From: Streptomyces sp. LS1784
GTDB taxonomy: Bacteria; Actinomycetota; Actinomycetes; Streptomycetales; Streptomycetaceae
Direction of reading: 5' to 3'
Assembly (NCBI RefSeq): GCF_020103755.1
Contig: NZ_JAHSQD010000003.1
Coordinates: 1-64,000 of the forward strand
DNA: 64,000 nucleotides
Positions within the stretch are counted from its first letter, which is position 1, and each line of letters starts with the position of its first letter. The position numbers and the translations under genes were made by a program. Under the pieces are notes generated by a model. The model did no database searches and had not been told where the DNA came from. It saw only the letters and a list, made by a program, of their open reading frames with translations. Of this stretch, positions 8,801-19,959 are shown in pieces.

Positions 8801-9516
8801 GGCCGGCCCGCGATCAGGCCGAGGTGGCCTTCGAAGCGGCGGTACAGGACACGGCCCCGCCCGGTGGCGGGATCGGCGTAGAACAGGAACGGCAGTTGCG
8901 CGTCCTCGATGCGGTTCACCGCCTGCTCGTCCGTCAGGTGCCGGGCGCCGACGGGGCTGAGGGTGAGCGGTGCGGTGGACCGGCGGGGCGGGGCGGCGGC
9001 AACGATACGGGCCAGGCGGTATCCGGTCGGCCCGGTGCGGTAGACGACGGCGTCGGTCTCGGTGGCCGGGTCGGTGAACAGGTGGATGTCGTAGTCCATC
9101 GCGTCCAGCGTGCGGATCGCAGCGTCCGGTGAACACCACACCAGCGACGGCGACTTGACGCGGGTGATCAGCCGGGCCCCGTCCCGGGGGGCCGTGTCCC
9201 CGGGCGGGACGGGGCGGGGCCAGGGCCGGGGTTTCCAGGTCCCGGTGACGGCCGCGATGCGTCGGCGCAGCTGCTCACCGATACGGTCCACGGCCTCGGT
9301 GAAGTCCTGCGCCGCCTCCTGGACCCGAACCCGCCGGCCGTCCACCTCGGCGTTCACCTGCGCCAGCACGCCCGATCCGGTGGCCGACAGCTTGACCTTC
9401 AGCGCCTCGACCAGCGCGTTGGCGCTCTGGGAGGCCGCCGCGATCCTCGCGCGTCCCTCCGCCAGCACCTCGCGCGGGATGCCCCCGAAGGCCACCACTG
9501 CGATCTCCGTGCTCAT
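8797..9516 (-). CDS. Second ribosome hibernation/S30EA-type protein
   Basis: A 239-residue paralogue of the 581-1351 product. It starts with a diverged S30AE-like domain (about 1-90) and carries two C-terminal-domain copies: RTLDAMDYDIHLFTDPATE at about 133-151 and LPFLFYADPATGRGRVLYRR near 207-226. The DxMDYDxHLFxD and FLFYxDPxTGRGRVLYRR motifs match the dimerisation domain of long HPF, duplicated here as in its paralogue. The ATG at 9516 follows AAGAAGGAC. A DosR-like box lies 74 bases upstream and the downstream flavin-protein gene is coupled. It is presumably induced in low oxygen or stationary phase to store ribosomes. Confidence 0.8.
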   Translation of the reverse strand: MSTEIAVVAFGGIPREVLAEGRARIAAASQSANALVEALKVKLSATGSGVLAQVNAEVDGRRVRVQEAAQDFTEAVDRIGEQLRRRIAAVTGTWKPRPWPRPVPPGDTAPRDGARLITRVKSPSLVWCSPDAAIRTLDAMDYDIHLFTDPATETDAVVYRTGPTGYRLARIVAAAPPRRSTAPLTLSPVGARHLTDEQAVNRIEDAQLPFLFYADPATGRGRVLYRRFEGHLGLIAGRP

Positions 9517-9589
9517 GCCCGTCCTTCTTCTGATGTCCGGCCCCGATCCGATGCACGCCTACGCTGCGCGCAAGCCGGACCTGCCACAA

Positions 9590-9603
9590 GGGTCGAACGG
9601 CCC
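9590..9603 (-). promoter_or_regulatory. DosR/DevR-like operator candidate upstream of the second hibernation gene
   Basis: The minus strand reads GGGCCGTTCGACCC, fitting GGGNC-N4-GNCCC and sharing GGG-CCGTT-G-CCC with the arcD box. It is centred about 80 bases upstream of the ATG at 9516, a normal activator position. Confidence 0.45.
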
Positions 9604-9733
9604 CATCGCCCGGGGTGCTTGTCGTCGACGCCGCGTGGCATCGTCCATCGGCGACCTCACGATGTGCCTCGGCGTGACGCGGAAGGCGCCCCACGGCCCG
9701 ATGTCAGAGCGCCGGCTCCTCGGCGACGGCGGT

Positions 9734-10447
9734 TCAGACGCCGGAGACATGGGCGATCTGGCCGACGGCGGCCGTGACCGCCATGGCGAGGCCGCCGCCG
9801 ATGACAACACGGGCGGCGGGCCCCAGCACGGTGGTGCCGGCGGCGCGAGCGCCCAGTACGCCGGCGAGGGCGAGGCCGCAGAGGGTGACGACGACGATCA
9901 GCCACAGGCGGGCCGTGCTGGAGGACGCGAGGAGGCCGAGGAAGGGGAGGAGTCCGCCGACGAGGAAACTGGCGGCGGAGGCGAGGGCGGCCTGGAGGGG
10001 GTTGGCGGCGGTCTGTTCGTTGTGGCCGAGTTCGTCGCGCAGGTGGGCCTGTAGCGGGTCGGCCGCATGCAGGGCCTCGGCCACCTGGCGGGCGAGGTCG
10101 CGGGGGACGCCGCGGTTCTCGTAGATGGCGGTGAGTTCGGCGAGTTCGGCTTCGGGGGCTTCGGCGAGTTCACGGGCTTCCTTGGCGCGGTCGGCGGTCT
10201 CGACGTCGACCTGGGAGCTGACGGAGACGTACTCGCCCGCGGCCATGGACATGGCCCCTGCCGACAGGCCTGCCAGGCCTCCGGTGACCACGGTGGAGGT
10301 GCTCACGCCACTGGCGGCCAGGCCGACCATGAGGCTGGCGATGGAGACCAGGCCGTCGTTGGCGCCGAGCACGGCGGCGCGCAGCCAACCGGCCCGGGAG
10401 GCGGTGTGCGTCTCGGGGTGAGGGGCGAACCGGTCGTGTCGGGTCAT
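9734..10447 (-). CDS. VIT1/CCC1-family iron/manganese transporter
   Basis: A 237-residue membrane protein. The N-terminal RAAVLGANDGLVSIASLMVG is the hallmark of TM1 in VIT1/CCC1 proteins, followed by SAGAMSMAAGEYVSVSSQ (TM2), a charged cytoplasmic metal-binding-type helix (about 85-140, rich in Glu) and three C-terminal helices. These proteins move Fe2+ or Mn2+ out of the cytosol, or into vacuoles in plants and yeast. The ATG at 10447 has GCAGGAG upstream. A weaker DosR-like element, GGGACGAACCACCG, lies at 10534-10547. In this island it may manage free iron when respiration stops; that role is an inference. Confidence 0.9.
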   Translation of the reverse strand: MTRHDRFAPHPETHTASRAGWLRAAVLGANDGLVSIASLMVGLAASGVSTSTVVTGGLAGLSAGAMSMAAGEYVSVSSQVDVETADRAKEARELAEAPEAELAELTAIYENRGVPRDLARQVAEALHAADPLQAHLRDELGHNEQTAANPLQAALASAASFLVGGLLPFLGLLASSSTARLWLIVVVTLCGLALAGVLGARAAGTTVLGPAARVVIGGGLAMAVTAAVGQIAHVSGV

Positions 10448-10584
10448 CGGGCGGGATGCTCCTGCCTGCTCGTCGAGGCCGTTGTCACGAATCCGACGCG
10501 GTGATGTCCAGCTCGACGTTCGCCTGGGTGTTGGGGACGAACCACCGTACCGGCTCCGGCTGTTCGGCCGACTCCGGAACACCG

Positions 10585-13347
<2,763 letters not shown>

Positions 13348-13415
13348 CCTCACTCCTCAAGATCCGGGAACGTCCACCCGGGCGTCGGTCGGTCCGGCGC
13401 GCCTGCGCGGACGGG

Positions 13416-14333
13416 TCACGCGCGGCCGCCTCGGGGGGCCTCGCCCTCCAGCCGGCGCTTGGCCGCGCGCAGTTCCTTCCGGGCCTGCTCGTCGACCGTG
13501 GGGAACTGCGGATCGATCTCGATCAGCGTGTGCGCGAGCACCGCCGCCGAGCAGATGCGCGCGAACCACTTGCGGTCGGCCGGCACGACGTACCAGGGCG
13601 CCCACGGCGTGCTCGTGGCCGACAGCATGTCGGAGAACGCCTCCTGGTAGTCGTCCCAGCGCTCACGCTCGCGGATGTCGGCCTCGGAGAACTTCCAGTT
13701 CTTCTCGGGCAGGTCGATCCGCGCCAGGAAGCGGCTGCGCTGCTCCTCCTTGGAGAGGTTCAGGAAGACCTTCACCACCTTGATCCCGTTGTCGGTGAGG
13801 TAGCGCTCCCAGTCGTTGATCTCCCGGTACCTGCGGTGCCAGACCCCCGGGCCCTTCGCCTCCTCCGGCAGCTTCTGCCGGTCGAGGTTGTCCGGATGGA
13901 CACGCACCACGAGGACCTCCTCGTAGTGCGACCGGTTGAAGATCCCGATGTCCCCGCGCGACGGGAGCCGCTGCGCGTACCGCCACAGGAAGTCGTGGTC
14001 GAGCTCCTCCGCGGAGGGAACCTTGAAGCTGCTCACGTGGACGCCCTGCGGATTCACCCCGCTCATGACGTGACGGATCGTTCCGTCCTTCCCGCCGGCG
14101 TCGAGCGCCTGGAGGCAGAACAGCACTCCGTAGGTGTCCTGGGCGGCCAGCCGTGCCTGGTACTCCGAGAGCAGCGACACGCCGGTGTGCAGCAGCTCCA
14201 CGCCCTCGCGCTTCTTCATGCCCGCCTTGTACCGGGGGTCGAAGTCCTCCGCGAGGTTCACCCGCGACCCCGGCTTCACCCGCAGCGGCTTGATGAACTT
14301 CGCAATGCGCCTGGCCGTTCGTCCGTCCGACAT
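13416..14333 (-). CDS. Polyphosphate kinase 2 family protein
   Basis: A 305-residue PPK2-family enzyme, which transfers phosphate between polyphosphate and nucleotides. The Walker-A-like motif LDAGGKDGTIRHVM (about 95-108), the following SGVNPQGVHVSSF block, GDIGIFNRSHYEEVLVVRVH and the Walker-B/lid region FLNLSKEEQRSRFLARID are all present. The size and single domain suggest a class I or III enzyme that uses polyphosphate to make ATP/ADP or GTP. It lies 68 bases upstream of the P-type ATPase gene on the same strand, so the two probably form an operon. ATP supply from polyphosphate matches the ADI pathway's role in energy-starved cells. Confidence 0.93.
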   Translation of the reverse strand: MSDGRTARRIAKFIKPLRVKPGSRVNLAEDFDPRYKAGMKKREGVELLHTGVSLLSEYQARLAAQDTYGVLFCLQALDAGGKDGTIRHVMSGVNPQGVHVSSFKVPSAEELDHDFLWRYAQRLPSRGDIGIFNRSHYEEVLVVRVHPDNLDRQKLPEEAKGPGVWHRRYREINDWERYLTDNGIKVVKVFLNLSKEEQRSRFLARIDLPEKNWKFSEADIRERERWDDYQEAFSDMLSATSTPWAPWYVVPADRKWFARICSAAVLAHTLIEIDPQFPTVDEQARKELRAAKRRLEGEAPRGGRA

Positions 14334-14597
14334 CGCCTGTACCAGTTCCTCTCGGGTCCGGCGGGCATCGCGAGGCCTGCCGCGCCGCCCCGCTGCGCAC
14401 CGACGTCCTCGACACGGCGGAACCGGGACCGACCAGCACGGAGAGTGCTACCTGCCACGCTGTGGCCCCCGGATGGCCGTGTCAATCCGACGGCGTCCTT
14501 CCGGGCCGGGCCCACCCGCGCTGCCCGGCGGGCGCGATTCCGGCCGGATCGCTCGTGCGGCATCCGCGTGTGGCAACGCCCGGGACTGTCAGCAGAC

Positions 14598-14626
14598 CTG
14601 ACAAAGACGTTATTGACGCTTCTAAG
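14598..14626 (+). promoter_or_regulatory. Candidate promoter of the ABC exporter operon
   Basis: CTGACA (14598-14603), exactly 17 bases, then TCTAAG (14621-14626) form a vegetative-type -35/-10 pair in a locally A/T-rich patch. It lies 120 bases upstream of the ATPase start. The overlap with an inverted repeat suggests repressor control. Confidence 0.45.
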
Positions 14627-14640
14627 CTCTCAGAAGTCAA
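14613..14640 (+). promoter_or_regulatory. MarR operator candidate
   Basis: An imperfect inverted repeat, TTGACgcTTCT (14613-14623) against AGAAgTCAA (14632-14640), overlaps the predicted -10 element. The first ten bases, TTGACGCTTC, recur inside the marR gene at 16731-16740, where they form part of a perfect palindrome. The MarR protein encoded downstream is the natural candidate to bind here. Confidence 0.45.
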
Positions 14641-14745
14641 GAGCCCAGGGCCTGACTTCTCCTCCGCATGCCCGGGGCCGTTCCGGTCGGCCCGCACGGC
14701 AGCCGTGACCTCCGCACCCCCTCCATGCCCTCGTACGGGAGACTC

Positions 14746-15735
14746 ATGATCCACACCCACGGACTCACCCGAAGGTTCCGCGTCAGAGGAGAGACCGTCG
14801 ACGCGGTACGCGGTCTCGATCTCGACATCGAGGCCGGTTCCGTGGTGGCCTTCCTCGGCCCGAACGGCGCCGGGAAGACCACCAGCCTGCGGATGCTGAC
14901 CACCCTGCTCGCCCCGACCGCGGGCACCGCCACCGTCGCCGGGCACGACGTCATGGCCGACCCCGCCGGGGTGCGCCGCCGGATCGGCTACCTCGGCCAG
15001 GGCAACAGCGCCGGTACCGACTTCCGGGTCGTCGACGAACTCGTCACCCAGGGCCGCGCCCACGGCCTGAGTCGCGCCGGGTCCCGCGTCCGGGCCGAAC
15101 GTCTCCTGGACGCCCTCGAACTGGAAGGGCTGGCCCGGCGGACGGTGGGCACCCTCTCCGGGGGCCAGCGCCGTCGGCTCGACATCGCCATGGCCCTGGT
15201 CCACGAACCGGACCTGCTCTTCCTCGACGAGCCCACCACCGGGCTCGACCCGCACAGCCGCGCCGACATCCGGGAACACGTGCTGTGCCTGCACAAGGAG
15301 CTCGGCACCACCATCGTCTTCACCACCCACTACCTGGAGGAGGCCGACCTCTGGGCCGGGCGGGTCCTGGTCGTCGACCACGGCCGGGTGATCGCCGACG
15401 GCTCCCCCGAGCGCCTCAAGAACGATCTCGCCGGTGACCTCATCACCTTCACGACCGCCGAGCCTGCCGACACCGGCCCGGCCGCGGCCCGGGCCCGCGC
15501 CCTGCGGGCCGTCCGGGACGTGACCGTCGACGACCGGGAGGTGCGGGTGCGGGCCTGCGACGGCGACGTCCGGCTGCCGGAGCTGCTGCGTGACCTCGAC
15601 GCGGCCGGGATCCGGGTGCACAGCACCCGGCTGGACCGCCCGACCCTGGACGACGTCTTCCTCGCCCTGACCGGCCGCACCCTCCCGGAGGGCGCTGGCG
15701 CCGGCATCCCGACCACCTCGCACCGGGGAGCGTGA
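14746..15735 (+). CDS. ABC exporter ATPase, DrrA type
   Basis: A 329-residue ABC ATPase of the daunorubicin-resistance (DrrA) class. It shows Walker A GPNGAGKT (about 46-53), the Q-loop YLGQGN, signature LSGGQRRR, Walker B LLFLDEPTTGLD and the switch histidine in TTHYLEEAD. The C-terminal 90 residues form the DrrA-type extension. The ATG at 14746 has GGGAG seven bases upstream and begins the conserved MIHTHGLTRRF; earlier ATGs lack conserved sequence. It overlaps the permease gene by four bases (GTGA). Likely role: ATP-driven export of a hydrophobic drug or metabolite; substrate unknown. Confidence 0.92.
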   Translation: MIHTHGLTRRFRVRGETVDAVRGLDLDIEAGSVVAFLGPNGAGKTTSLRMLTTLLAPTAGTATVAGHDVMADPAGVRRRIGYLGQGNSAGTDFRVVDELVTQGRAHGLSRAGSRVRAERLLDALELEGLARRTVGTLSGGQRRRLDIAMALVHEPDLLFLDEPTTGLDPHSRADIREHVLCLHKELGTTIVFTTHYLEEADLWAGRVLVVDHGRVIADGSPERLKNDLAGDLITFTTAEPADTGPAAARARALRAVRDVTVDDREVRVRACDGDVRLPELLRDLDAAGIRVHSTRLDRPTLDDVFLALTGRTLPEGAGAGIPTTSHRGA

Positions 15736-16505
15736 CCTTGAAGGTACTCACCGACACCCGCACCGTGTTCGCCCGCGAACTCGGGCCCGAGCTGCGCCGG
15801 CCCGCCGGTCTGCTCTTCACGATGATGCTGCCGTTCCTGCTGCTCGCCCTCTTCGCGCCGCTGCTCCCGGGCGAGGCCGGCGGACCGGCGGGTGCGGGCT
15901 CGCCCTGGCAGTGGTTCGTGCCCGGCATGCTCGTCCTGCTCGGCCTGTCCGCCACCGCGGGAGCGGGCGCCTCACTGCTCGGCGAGATGTCCTCGGGCGC
16001 CTTCGAGCGGCTGCTCGTCACGCCGCTCAACCGGGCCGCCATGCTCGTCGGACGGACCCTCAAGGAGGTCGTGGTCCTACTCGCGCAGGCCCTGCTGATC
16101 CTCCTCCTGCTCCTGCCGACCGACTTCCGGCTGCACCTGCCGGGCGCCCTGGCCGGAATGATGCTGCTGAGCGTCTTCGGCGTCGGTATCGGCGCGCTGT
16201 CCTTCACCCTGGCGCTCCACTCCCGTCGGCAGCAGACCCTGTTCTACGGGGTGCAGCAGGTGGTCTTCTTCCCCCTGCTGCTGCTCTCCGGAGTCCTGCT
16301 GCCGATCACCCGGGAGGCCGCGCCGGCCTGGCTCTACGTGCTGAGCCGGATCAACCCGGTGACGCACGTGGTCGAGGCCGAACGTGCCCTCTTCGACGGC
16401 CGTTTGACCGAGTCGGGCGTGCTGTACGGATTCGTCGCGGCCGCCGCCGTCGCGGCGCTGGGTGTCGTGGCCGGGATCCGCGGCATGCGCAGAGCCTCCC
16501 TGTGA
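15732..16505 (+). CDS. ABC-2 type exporter permease, DrrB type
   Basis: A 257-residue permease with six hydrophobic segments and the ABC-2 core (for example MLVLLGLSATAGAGASLLGEM, a split gating region, and FFPLLLLSGVLLPI near the end). Its GTG start shares bases with the stop of the ATPase gene, so the half-transporters are translationally coupled at matched levels. A MarR-family gene follows 141 bases downstream on the same strand. The substrate is not evident from sequence. Confidence 0.9.
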   Translation: MTLKVLTDTRTVFARELGPELRRPAGLLFTMMLPFLLLALFAPLLPGEAGGPAGAGSPWQWFVPGMLVLLGLSATAGAGASLLGEMSSGAFERLLVTPLNRAAMLVGRTLKEVVVLLAQALLILLLLLPTDFRLHLPGALAGMMLLSVFGVGIGALSFTLALHSRRQQTLFYGVQQVVFFPLLLLSGVLLPITREAAPAWLYVLSRINPVTHVVEAERALFDGRLTESGVLYGFVAAAAVAALGVVAGIRGMRRASL

Positions 16506-16646
16506 ATCCCGTCCTGCCGCACCCGTCGACCTGGCGCCGCGGTCCCGGCCTGCCCGCCGGAGAAGCCGACCACCACGTCACCAAGGGACATGACGTACCG
16601 TCGGCGACGGAATGACCACGGTCTCCCCCGGTTGAGGTGAACCGCC

Positions 16647-17084
16647 TTGAGGACCCACATCCCCTATCTCCTGGCCGCGGCCAGCACGGTGGCGACGCGC
16701 CGCGCGGACCAGCGCCTGCGCGACTACGATTTGACGCTTCGTCAATATGGTCTGCTCGTCCAGCTTTTCCTCGAACCCGGACTGACCATGGCCGATCTGG
16801 CCCGCCAACTCGGCATCGCCCGGCAGTCGGTGCACCGGCTCGTCGACGAGCTGGTCGAGGCCGACCACGTGCGCCGGCGCCCCGGAGCCGATGATCGCTC
16901 ACGACGACTGGAGCTCACCGACACGGCGCACTACATGCTGACCCGGATCGACGGCCCGCTCGAACGGGTGGAGGCGGAACTGCTCGGCGATCTCGGCCCG
17001 GACGAGGTCGAGACCCTGCGCGGGCTCCTCCAGCGCGTGCTGGCACATGCCACCGACGACGAGGCCTGGCTGCCCTCCCGATGA
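16647..17084 (+). CDS. MarR-family transcriptional regulator
   Basis: A 145-residue winged-helix regulator. The recognition region is TMADLARQLGIARQSVHRLV (about 50-69), the wing is RRRPGADDRSRRLELT (about 77-92), and helices at both ends serve dimerisation. The start used is TTG at 16647, with GAGGTG eight bases upstream; no better in-frame ATG or GTG precedes it. It follows the DrrAB-type exporter and probably controls it, since a palindrome overlapping the exporter promoter shares a ten-base block with a palindrome inside this gene. The usual mode would be release by the exported drug or a phenolic ligand. Confidence 0.88.
   Translation: MRTHIPYLLAAASTVATRRADQRLRDYDLTLRQYGLLVQLFLEPGLTMADLARQLGIARQSVHRLVDELVEADHVRRRPGADDRSRRLELTDTAHYMLTRIDGPLERVEAELLGDLGPDEVETLRGLLQRVLAHATDDEAWLPSR
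16731..16745. promoter_or_regulatory. Perfect palindrome TTGACGCTTCGTCAA inside marR
   Basis: Six-base arms TTGACG/CGTCAA around CTT lie about 28 codons into marR. The first ten bases are identical to the left arm of the inverted repeat at the exporter promoter (14613-14622). It may be an intragenic operator for autoregulation, or chance. Confidence 0.3.
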
Positions 17085-17180
17085 CGCCGTCGCACGGATG
17101 CCCGCCGCGCTGCCGGGAACGGGCGTTGAGGGGCGAGGCCCACGTCTTCGTACCGGCGCCCCGGGTCCTGACAAGCCCGA

Positions 17181-17218
17181 CGGGTGGAGCCTCCGACGTG
17201 CGTCGGAGGCTCCACCCG
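17181..17218. terminator. Strong bidirectional hairpin between marR and the peptide transporter operon
   Basis: Perfect 17-base arms (17181-17197 and 17202-17218) with a GTGC loop lie between two convergent transcription units. GC-rich stem-loops without a long U-tract are the usual Streptomyces terminator form. Confidence 0.85.
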
Positions 17219-17236
17219 TGATGGCGCGGGGGCCGG

Positions 17237-18973
17237 TCAGGCGCCGGCGGACGCCAGTCGGGCGTGCCGGCGGGCGGTCGCCTCGGCGGGGTCGAGCACC
17301 GGGACGGCGGCCAGCAGGCCCTTGGTGTAGTCGTGCCGGGGTGAGTCGTACACGGCGTCGGCGTCGCCCTGTTCCACGATCCGCCCGGCCCGCATGACCG
17401 CGACGCGGTCGCTCACCTGCCGGACCACGGCGAGGTCGTGGGCGATGAAGACCAGCGCGAGGCCGAGGTCGCGCTGCAGCTCGCCCAGCAGCTCGACCAC
17501 CTGAGCCTGGGTGGTGACGTCCAGCGCGGAGACCGGCTCGTCGCAGACGATCAGTCGCGGCCGGGGCGCCAGCGCCCGGGCGATGCCGACCCGCTGCCGC
17601 TGCCCGCCGGAGAACTCGTGCGGGTAGCGGTGGTACCAGTCGGCGTCGAGCCCGACGCGTTCGAGGAGATCGCCGACCCGGGTGCGGATGCGGCGCTCGT
17701 CGCTCTCGCCCGCGACGCGCAGCGGGTCGGCGACGGACTCCCCGATGCTGCGGCGCGGGTTGAGCGAGGAGACCGGGTCCTGGAAGACCATCTGCAACTC
17801 CCGTCGGATCGGGCGCAGTTCCTTCTCCCCGAGCGCTCCGATGTCCCGGCCGCGATAGTGGAGCCGTCCGCCGGTCGGCTCCAGCAGCCGGACGAGCATC
17901 CGTCCGAGCGTGGTCTTCCCGGAGCCGGACTCGCCCACGATGCCCAGCGTCTCGCCGGCCCGCACGGTGAGCGATACCCCGTCCACGGCGGTCACGGGGG
18001 CGGCGCGCCGGGCGAGGCCGCCGCGGGTGGCGAACTCCCGGCGCAGGTCGACGGCTTCGAGCAGGACGTCGCCCTCGACGGGCCCGGTGGAACCGGCAGG
18101 CCCGGCGAGGGCCTCCGGGGCGTCGACCCGCGGCACCGCCGACAGCAGCGCGCGGGTGTACGGCTCGCGCGGAGCGCCCAACACCTCGGTGACCGGGCCG
18201 TGTTCCACCGCCCGGCCGTCCTTCATCACCAGCACCCGGTCGACGCTCCCGGCGACCACGCCCAGGTCGTGGGTGACCAGGACCAGCCCGGCCCCGGTCT
18301 CGGCGCGCAACTCGTGCAGCAGGTCGAGGATCTGGGCCTGGACGGTGACGTCCAGCGCGGTCGTCGGCTCGTCGGCGACCAGCAGCCGCGGCTCGCAGGC
18401 CAGCGCCATCGCGATCAGCACCCGCTGGCGCATGCCGCCGCTGAACTCGTGCGGACGCGACCGCGAGCGGCGTGCCGCGTCGGCGATGCCGACGCGGTCG
18501 AGCACCTCGACGGCCCGGGCCCTGGCATCCCGGCGGGAGACGTCCCGGTGCACCCGTACGACCTCGGCGATCTGGTCCCCCACCGCGTAGTACGGGTCGA
18601 GGGCGGAGAGCGGGTCCTGGAACACCATGGCCGCCAACCCGCCGCGCAGGCGCCGGAGTTCCTCGCCCTCGGCGGTGACGGCGTCGACGCCGGCGACCCG
18701 GACCGAGCCGCCGATCCGGGCGCCGGTCCCGCGGTGCAGGCCGAGCAGTCCGTAGGCGACGGTGCTCTTGCCGGAGCCGGACTCGCCGACGATGCCCAGC
18801 GCCTGCCCGGCCTCCAGGGTGAAGCCCACGCCGTCGACGGCGCGGACGTGGCCGTCGCCGACCGGGAAGTCGACGACCAGGTCCCGGACGTCGACCAGGG
18901 GTCCGGCGCTCGGCGGTCCGGCGACCAGGCGTGCGGCGCTCAGGGGTTCGGCACTCAGGGGCACGGCGCTCAC
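17237..18973 (-). CDS. Fused dual ABC ATPase of a peptide importer (OppDF-type)
   Basis: A 578-residue protein carrying two complete oligopeptide-type ATPases. Domain 1 (about 25-275) has [17 protein letters not shown] and [12 protein letters not shown]; domain 2 (about 315-560) has [17 protein letters not shown] and [12 protein letters not shown]. Each ends in the Opp-type C-terminal signature, [10 protein letters not shown] and [10 protein letters not shown]. Normally these are separate OppD and OppF polypeptides, but fusion is common in actinomycetes. The GTG at 18973 overlaps the upstream permease stop as GTGA; the much longer open frame is read-through. It energises uptake through the two permeases and lipoprotein encoded upstream. 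Confidence 0.93.
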   Translation of the reverse strand: MSAVPLSAEPLSAARLVAGPPSAGPLVDVRDLVVDFPVGDGHVRAVDGVGFTLEAGQALGIVGESGSGKSTVAYGLLGLHRGTGARIGGSVRVAGVDAVTAEGEELRRLRGGLAAMVFQDPLSALDPYYAVGDQIAEVVRVHRDVSRRDARARAVEVLDRVGIADAARRSRSRPHEFSGGMRQRVLIAMALACEPRLLVADEPTTALDVTVQAQILDLLHELRAETGAGLVLVTHDLGVVAGSVDRVLVMKDGRAVEHGPVTEVLGAPREPYTRALLSAVPRVDAPEALAGPAGSTGPVEGDVLLEAVDLRREFATRGGLARRAAPVTAVDGVSLTVRAGETLGIVGESGSGKTTLGRMLVRLLEPTGGRLHYRGRDIGALGEKELRPIRRELQMVFQDPVSSLNPRRSIGESVADPLRVAGESDERRIRTRVGDLLERVGLDADWYHRYPHEFSGGQRQRVGIARALAPRPRLIVCDEPVSALDVTTQAQVVELLGELQRDLGLALVFIAHDLAVVRQVSDRVAVMRAGRIVEQGDADAVYDSPRHDYTKGLLAAVPVLDPAEATARRHARLASAGA

Positions 18974-19959
18974 GTCAGGACCACCCTTCGGTCGGACACC
19001 GCGTAGAGCACGTCCGCGATGACGTTGGCGAGGACCACGCAGAACCCGGTGACGAGGGTGAGGCCCACGACGGTCGGCAGGTCGATCAGTCCGACCGAGG
19101 TGACCAGCAGCTTGCCGAGCCCCGGGAGGCCGAAGAGCGACTCGGTCAGCACGGCGGACCCGAACATCGTCCCGAGGTCGATGGCGGTGAGCGCGATCAC
19201 CGGGGTGAGCGCGCCGCGCAGCGCGTGCCTGGTCACCAGGCTCCGTTCGCTGACGCCGTACGCCCTGAAGGTCCGGATGTGGTCGTCGGCGAGGGCCTCC
19301 AGCATGGACGAGCGGGTCAGCCGGGCGTACTTGGCGGACTCGATGAGGGCGAGCGAGACCCAGGGCAGCAGCAGGCCCCAGAACCACTGCTGCGGGTCCT
19401 CGGTGAGCGGCACGTAGCTCGGGAACGGCAGCCACTGGAGCTGGGCGCACAGGACGATGAGCAGCACCAGGCCGATGATGAACACCGGGACGGAGCTGCC
19501 GGCCAGCGTCAGCCCGGTCAGCAGGCGCTCGCCGAGCCGGCCCCGGCGCAGCGCGGAGACCAGCCCGGCGCCGACCCCGAGGACCAGCCAGACCACCATC
19601 GCGCCGAGCGCCAGCGAGGCCGTGACCGGGAGCCGGGCGGAGATCATGTCGGTGACCTGCTCGCCGCTGCGGTAGGAGACGCCGAGGCAGGGCGCCGGGC
19701 AGTGCAGCAGGCCCGTTCCGGCGCTGAAGTCGCGGCCGGCGACGATGCCCTGGAGGAAGTGGGCGTACTGCAGGTGGACGGGCGCGTCGAGGCCAAGGCG
19801 TTCGCGCACCTGGGCGACCTGGGCGGGGCTGCACTTCTCGCCGCAGGCCAGCTGGGCGGGGTCGCCGGGGGCGATGTAGAAGACCGCGTAGACGATCAGG
19901 GAGAGCGCGAGCAGGACGCCGAGCATGCCGACGGCCTTGCGGAGCAGGAAGCGGGTCAT
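18970..19959 (-). CDS. Peptide ABC transporter permease, DppB/OppB type
   Basis: A 329-residue integral membrane protein with about six TM segments. It has the OppB-type opening ([20 protein letters not shown], then IAPGDPA) and the EAA-loop region [20 protein letters not shown]. The periplasmic loop contains four cysteines (CGEK, HCPAPC), which is unusual and could form disulfides. Its ATG at 19959 overlaps the DppC-type gene stop by four bases (ATGA) and its stop overlaps the ATPase start. Confidence 0.92.
   Translation of the reverse strand: MTRFLLRKAVGMLGVLLALSLIVYAVFYIAPGDPAQLACGEKCSPAQVAQVRERLGLDAPVHLQYAHFLQGIVAGRDFSAGTGLLHCPAPCLGVSYRSGEQVTDMISARLPVTASLALGAMVVWLVLGVGAGLVSALRRGRLGERLLTGLTLAGSSVPVFIIGLVLLIVLCAQLQWLPFPSYVPLTEDPQQWFWGLLLPWVSLALIESAKYARLTRSSMLEALADDHIRTFRAYGVSERSLVTRHALRGALTPVIALTAIDLGTMFGSAVLTESLFGLPGLGKLLVTSVGLIDLPTVVGLTLVTGFCVVLANVIADVLYAVSDRRVVLT

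Larger units (their letters stand above)
14334..14745. other. Divergent intergenic region between PPK2 and the ABC exporter
   Basis: A 412-base gap without a credible gene. The right half holds a promoter candidate and an overlapping palindrome (listed separately) for the exporter genes. I found no GGGNC-N4-GNCCC box for the PPK2 side. Confidence 0.5.
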
